Source: Candidatus Sungiibacteriota bacterium (lineage in GTDB: Bacteria; Patescibacteriota; Minisyncoccia; Sungbacterales; HO2-52-23). Taken from it: a stretch of DNA of 34,348 nt. Where the stretch lies: the NCBI GenBank assembly GCA_016206285.1, contig JACQRW010000011.1:1-34348 (forward strand), read 5' to 3'. Positions within the stretch are counted from its first letter, which is position 1. Each line of letters opens with the position of its first letter. Below are positions 31,575 to 34,348 of this stretch, piece by piece. The notes under the pieces were generated by a model. It saw only the letters and a program-made list of their open reading frames with translations, was not told where the DNA came from and did no database searches. The position numbers and the translations under genes were made by a program.

Positions 31575-32440
31575 AAAATCTTCGCACATACGGATCAGTA
31601 TATTTTCTTATCCTGCTTGTTGCGGCAGCAGGCGTTATTTGGTATGCGGTTTTTACGCTTGAGGGCAGCCACCATCTTCGTCTGATCGTATTTGATATCG
31701 GCCAGGGCGATAGTATATTTATTCAGGCGGAAAACGATACGCAAGTTTTGATTGACGGGGGACCAAGCAATGCAGTGCTGGCAAAGCTCGGGAGCGTGAT
31801 GCCGTTTTGGGATCGCTCGATTGATCTGGTCGTGCTCACGCATCCGCACGCGGATCATATGGCCGGATTGATCGAAGTACTCAAACGGTATGATATCGGC
31901 ATGGTGCTTGAGTCCGGCGCCGACTACTCAACAGCGGAATACCGCGAGTGGCACGCGCTGCTTGAACAAAAACATATTCCGATAGCGGTCGCGCGCGCGG
32001 GACAAAAAATTCATCTCTCGCCGAAAACAGAGCTTGATATTCTTACCCCCTTTGAATCTTTTATCGGGAAGTCGCCAAGCAACGTGCACGATGCCATGGT
32101 GGTATCAAAGTTAATCTATGCGTCTTCGTCCGCGCTGCTGACCGGAGATGCGGAAAAATATCTTGAGTACCGCTTGCTGCTTTCCGGCGTTGACCTCAAG
32201 TCGGATATTCTGAAAGTGGGGCATCACGGATCAAAGACATCCACTGTGCCGGATTTTGTCGCCGCAGTCGCGCCCGAGTACGCGGTGATTTCCGCGGGCC
32301 GCAAAAACCGCTACGGCCACCCGACTCAACAAACCCTCGACACGCTCGCAAAATTCAACATCAAAACCTTCCGCACCGACCAGAACCGCGATGTGGAATT
32401 TACAAGCGATGGAAGTAAATTTGAAAGAGTGCTAAAATAA
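31571..32440 (+). CDS. Metallo-beta-lactamase-fold protein, ComEC C-terminal part
   Basis: 289 residues from ATG 31571, overlapping comEC by ATGA, so translation is probably coupled. One membrane helix (about 9-28) precedes an MBL domain: FDIGQGDSIFIQ, LTHPHADHMAG (His91, His93, Asp95, His96), LLTGDAEKYLEYRLL and LKVGHHGSKTST, with PEYAVISAGRKNRYGHPTQ at the end. This is the ComEC-type nuclease domain proposed to degrade the non-transported DNA strand. Here it is a separately anchored protein. The word MBL alone would also fit other hydrolases, but the neighbour settles it. Confidence 0.92.
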   Translation: MKNLRTYGSVYFLILLVAAAGVIWYAVFTLEGSHHLRLIVFDIGQGDSIFIQAENDTQVLIDGGPSNAVLAKLGSVMPFWDRSIDLVVLTHPHADHMAGLIEVLKRYDIGMVLESGADYSTAEYREWHALLEQKHIPIAVARAGQKIHLSPKTELDILTPFESFIGKSPSNVHDAMVVSKLIYASSSALLTGDAEKYLEYRLLLSGVDLKSDILKVGHHGSKTSTVPDFVAAVAPEYAVISAGRKNRYGHPTQQTLDTLAKFNIKTFRTDQNRDVEFTSDGSKFERVLK

Positions 32441-32448
32441 TCCGCTTC

Positions 32449-32492
32449 TATAATCCAGTAACTGAGACGATCGTCTGAAATACTGGATTATA
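32449..32492. repeat. 44-bp palindromic repeat, solo copy C
   Basis: Same family as copies A and B in unit 1 (TATAATCCAGTA ... GACGATCGTC ... TACTGGATTATA), with three arm mismatches. No Cas2-fold gene is attached. It ends 17 nt upstream of the -35 box of the adenylate-kinase-like gene. Confidence 0.92.
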
Positions 32493-32508
32493 AAATTCAC
32501 GAGGGGTC

Positions 32509-32537
32509 TTGCATATTTTTCCGGCATCTGGTACATT
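32509..32537 (+). promoter_or_regulatory. Promoter of adenylate-kinase-like gene (TTGCAT-N17-TACATT)
   Basis: TTGCAT at 32509-32514, TACATT at 32532-32537 with TG before it. The ATG at 32547 is ~3 nt after the predicted RNA start. Confidence 0.55.
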
Positions 32538-32546
32538 CGGGTGTAT

Positions 32547-33644
32547 ATGAATGATACCAATAAAAAGGGATTGTCTTTTCCTGTTTTCAAAACAAAAATT
32601 GCAGGAGACACGTTGAAATTTTCTCTTGAAGATCCGGTCGAGCGGCGGAAATATTTTGATCACAAAGCCGGACCCGAGATCGAGAAGCTGCGCGAGTACT
32701 TGCGCACCGGCACGTTCGTGGGATTTTTGCTTGGCAAGAAAAATTCAGGCAAGGGCACCTACTCCAAACTTTTTATGGAGGCTGTCGGCAAAGAGCATGT
32801 CGCGCATATTTCGGTGGGGGACATCGTGCGAAGCGTGCACGGCGATCTGGGCGACGAGCAGAAGAAAAAAGATTTGATAGTATTTTTGACCGCACGGTAC
32901 CGCGGGTTTATACCCGTTGATCAGATTTTTGATATTATTGAAGGGCGCGATACTAAAACGCTTTTGCCGACCGAAGTTATCTTGGCGCTGGTGGAGCGGG
33001 AGATCAGCCGACTCGGCAGAAAGGCGGTTTTTGTTGATGGATTTCCGCGCGAGATGAGCCAGATCTCCGCGGCGCTGTATTTCCGGTCTATCATGGGCTA
33101 CCGCGACGATCCGGATTTTTTTGCGTTCATTGATGTGCCAAACACGGTGATCGACGAGCGCATTAAGACGCGCGTGATATGCCCGATATGCAATACGCCC
33201 CGCAATATCCGCCTGCTCCGCACCAAAGAAATCGGCTATGACCAAGATAAAAAAGAAGCTTTTTTGATTTGTGATACCCCCACCTGCGCCGGTTTCGGAA
33301 CTGCACGCATGGTTTCAAAAGAAGGGGACGAGCTTGGCATTGAAGCGATCCGCGACCGCATCGAGGCGGATGACAAGATCATGCGCATACTGCTTGATCT
33401 GCAGGGTGCGCCAAAAGTGCTGCTGCGAAACTGCGTGCCCGTAACCGAAGCAACAGATGCGATTGACGAGTACGAAATGACTCCGGGCTACCGCTATGAG
33501 TGGAATGACGCAGACAAGAAAGTGGATGTGATCGAAGAGCCGTGGGTCATCAACGACGACGATGGCGTACCCTCGTACAGTCTGCTGCCCGCAGCCGTGG
33601 TGGTGTCATTTATCAAGCAGATTGTCAGCGTGCTGGGGTTGTAA
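32547..33644 (+). CDS. Adenylate-kinase-like nucleotide kinase, extended form
   Basis: 365 residues, against ~190-215 for ordinary adenylate kinases. The P-loop GKKNSGKGT (63-71) comes after a ~60-residue N-terminal extension; VDGFPRE (163-169) is the NMP-binding signature; a zinc-type LID with CPIC (212-215) and CDTPTC (242-247) follows. About 80 extra C-terminal residues end in an acidic segment and a hydrophobic tail (LLPAAVVVSFIKQIVSVLGL). It probably phosphorylates a nucleoside monophosphate, with substrate uncertain. A standard adk may exist elsewhere. The start is ATG 32547; GTG 32541 is also open. Confidence 0.8.
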   Translation: MNDTNKKGLSFPVFKTKIAGDTLKFSLEDPVERRKYFDHKAGPEIEKLREYLRTGTFVGFLLGKKNSGKGTYSKLFMEAVGKEHVAHISVGDIVRSVHGDLGDEQKKKDLIVFLTARYRGFIPVDQIFDIIEGRDTKTLLPTEVILALVEREISRLGRKAVFVDGFPREMSQISAALYFRSIMGYRDDPDFFAFIDVPNTVIDERIKTRVICPICNTPRNIRLLRTKEIGYDQDKKEAFLICDTPTCAGFGTARMVSKEGDELGIEAIRDRIEADDKIMRILLDLQGAPKVLLRNCVPVTEATDAIDEYEMTPGYRYEWNDADKKVDVIEEPWVINDDDGVPSYSLLPAAVVVSFIKQIVSVLGL

Positions 33645-33672
33645 AAGTTTGAAATACCCCCCCAAAAAAAAA

Positions 33673-33699
33673 CCATCCCTCTGCCAAGGATGGATTTTT
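33673..33699 (+). terminator. Terminator of the adenylate-kinase-like gene
   Basis: CCATCC (33673-33678) pairs with GGATGG (33688-33693), followed by ATTTTT. It is preceded by an A-run. Confidence 0.75.
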
Positions 33700-33754
33700 C
33701 ATCCCCCCAACCCGCTCCTGTGGATAACCCGCTCTTCTTCCACTCTCTGTGGCG

Positions 33755-33763
33755 TGATATAAT
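33755..33763 (+). promoter_or_regulatory. Extended -10 box (TGA-TATAAT) before the secreted protein
   Basis: A perfect TATAAT (33758-33763) with TG one base upstream ends 6 nt before ATG 33770, so this mRNA should be leaderless. No good -35 is seen. Confidence 0.55.
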
Positions 33764-33769
33764 TTGTCC

Positions 33770-34348
33770 ATGCCACAGCACAAAGCCAACGTGCTTTTAT
33801 TCTATTTAGCATTGATGCTAACTGCTTTTTGCTTTGTCCCTGTTTCCACCTATGCCGCACCTCTTCCGGACTACTTCTCCAATGACACCATAGCAAATTT
33901 CTTTCTCAAGATCGTTCCGGCCCCCAAGGTCATGCAGATGCACCTGCATGCTTCCACATCTCCGGCCACTCCCGCACCCAAAGCTCCATCCCAAGCCTCT
34001 CTCCTCTCCTCCTTCACCTCATTCTTCTCCAATGACACCATAGCCAACTTCTTTCTCAAGATCATACCTTCGCCTTCCCCCAAACCCGCACCCAAGCCAT
34101 CCACCCCCTCCCTCGGTACGTCCGAAGCTCCAGCGCAGGCGACCCCTGCCATTACCGGCTCTCCCGCTGTCCCGACTCCACCCGCACCCGGTACCCCGAC
34201 CCCGCAGGGCGTCGGGGCATCCACCCCCTCCCCAACCATCATCACCCGCATCACCGAACGCATCCTGCAACCAATAACTCAGATCACCAAGATCATTGAA
34301 ACCACCACCATAGACAATACATCCCTTTCCTCTTTCGAATCAAAGCTC
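33770..34348 (+). CDS. N-terminal part of a secreted Pro/Thr-rich repeat protein (3' end outside window)
   Basis: 193 codons run to the window edge without a stop. MPQHKANVLLFYLALMLTAFCFVPVSTYAAP is a clear signal peptide with likely cleavage after TYA. The mature part has two copies of FSNDTIANFFLKI(V/I)P (about residues 36-51 and 83-98) separated by a Pro/Ala/Ser linker, then a long Pro/Thr/Ser-rich region and a helical segment (IITRITERILQPITQITKIIE). It is probably a large surface or stalk-like protein of unknown function. Style and composition recall the protein ending at 526. Codons end mostly in C. Confidence 0.8.
   Translation, partial: MPQHKANVLLFYLALMLTAFCFVPVSTYAAPLPDYFSNDTIANFFLKIVPAPKVMQMHLHASTSPATPAPKAPSQASLLSSFTSFFSNDTIANFFLKIIPSPSPKPAPKPSTPSLGTSEAPAQATPAITGSPAVPTPPAPGTPTPQGVGASTPSPTIITRITERILQPITQITKIIETTTIDNTSLSSFESKL

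Noticed and set aside
1-34348. tRNA or rRNA genes
   Set aside because: No cloverleaf or rRNA segment was found by eye apart from the tRNA-like part of tmRNA; a covariance search was not possible.

Overview
The window looks like a chromosomal segment of a Candidate Phyla Radiation (Patescibacteria, Parcubacteria-like) bacterium of roughly even base composition. This is inferred from the gene set: a short divergent L35, a small bS21-YqeY-YbeY cluster, a vitamin-B12-type ribonucleotide reductase next to a corrinoid adenosyltransferase, large Pro/Thr-rich surface proteins, a ComEC split in two, and two winged-helix/Cas2-fold genes of a type common in such genomes. Start codons often sit 6-9 nt behind a -10 box, so leaderless mRNAs seem frequent. 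Only a few genes have a clear Shine-Dalgarno.

Layout. 1-900: end of a surface protein, then a 418-bp gap with a minus-strand promoter and hairpins. 945-4949: PolX repair polymerase, an AbrB/PIN toxin-antitoxin pair and a ZnuCB-like metal transporter. 5021-7215 (minus): infC-rpmI-rplT, tmRNA and smpB, with infC apparently starting at a non-canonical codon. 7311-8669: a SIMPL-domain envelope protein and an unknown protein. 8738-15360: argS, a repeat-flanked Cas2-fold gene, a giant ileS carrying an inserted histidine-phosphatase domain, and pth on the opposite strand. 15400-19045: lepB, a degenerate HisRS-like protein, a HIT protein, rpsU, yqeY, ybeY. 19146-22755: ftsA, ftsZ, a second repeat-flanked Cas2-fold gene and a small basic protein. 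22985-26707: nrdJ, corrinoid adenosyltransferase, and a duplicated Phd-like protein. 26721-29890 (minus): an ABC exporter and dihydroorotate dehydrogenase. 30033-33644: comEC in two genes and an adenylate-kinase-like protein. 33770-end: start of another secreted repeat protein.

The most unusual theme is a pair of one-gene units (10544-11176 and 21766-22460). Each is a winged-helix + Cas2/PaaX-fold gene held between two copies of a 40-44 bp palindrome. The palindromes of the two units are unrelated to each other, and a third copy of the first palindrome stands alone at 32449-32492. They could be minimal mobile elements, REP/RAYT-like repeat systems, or a regulator with its own operators (copies lie just upstream of the ileS and adk-like promoters). 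The second clear oddity is the intact-looking histidine phosphatase inside isoleucyl-tRNA synthetase. All family names are from reading the translations by eye; no database search was run.
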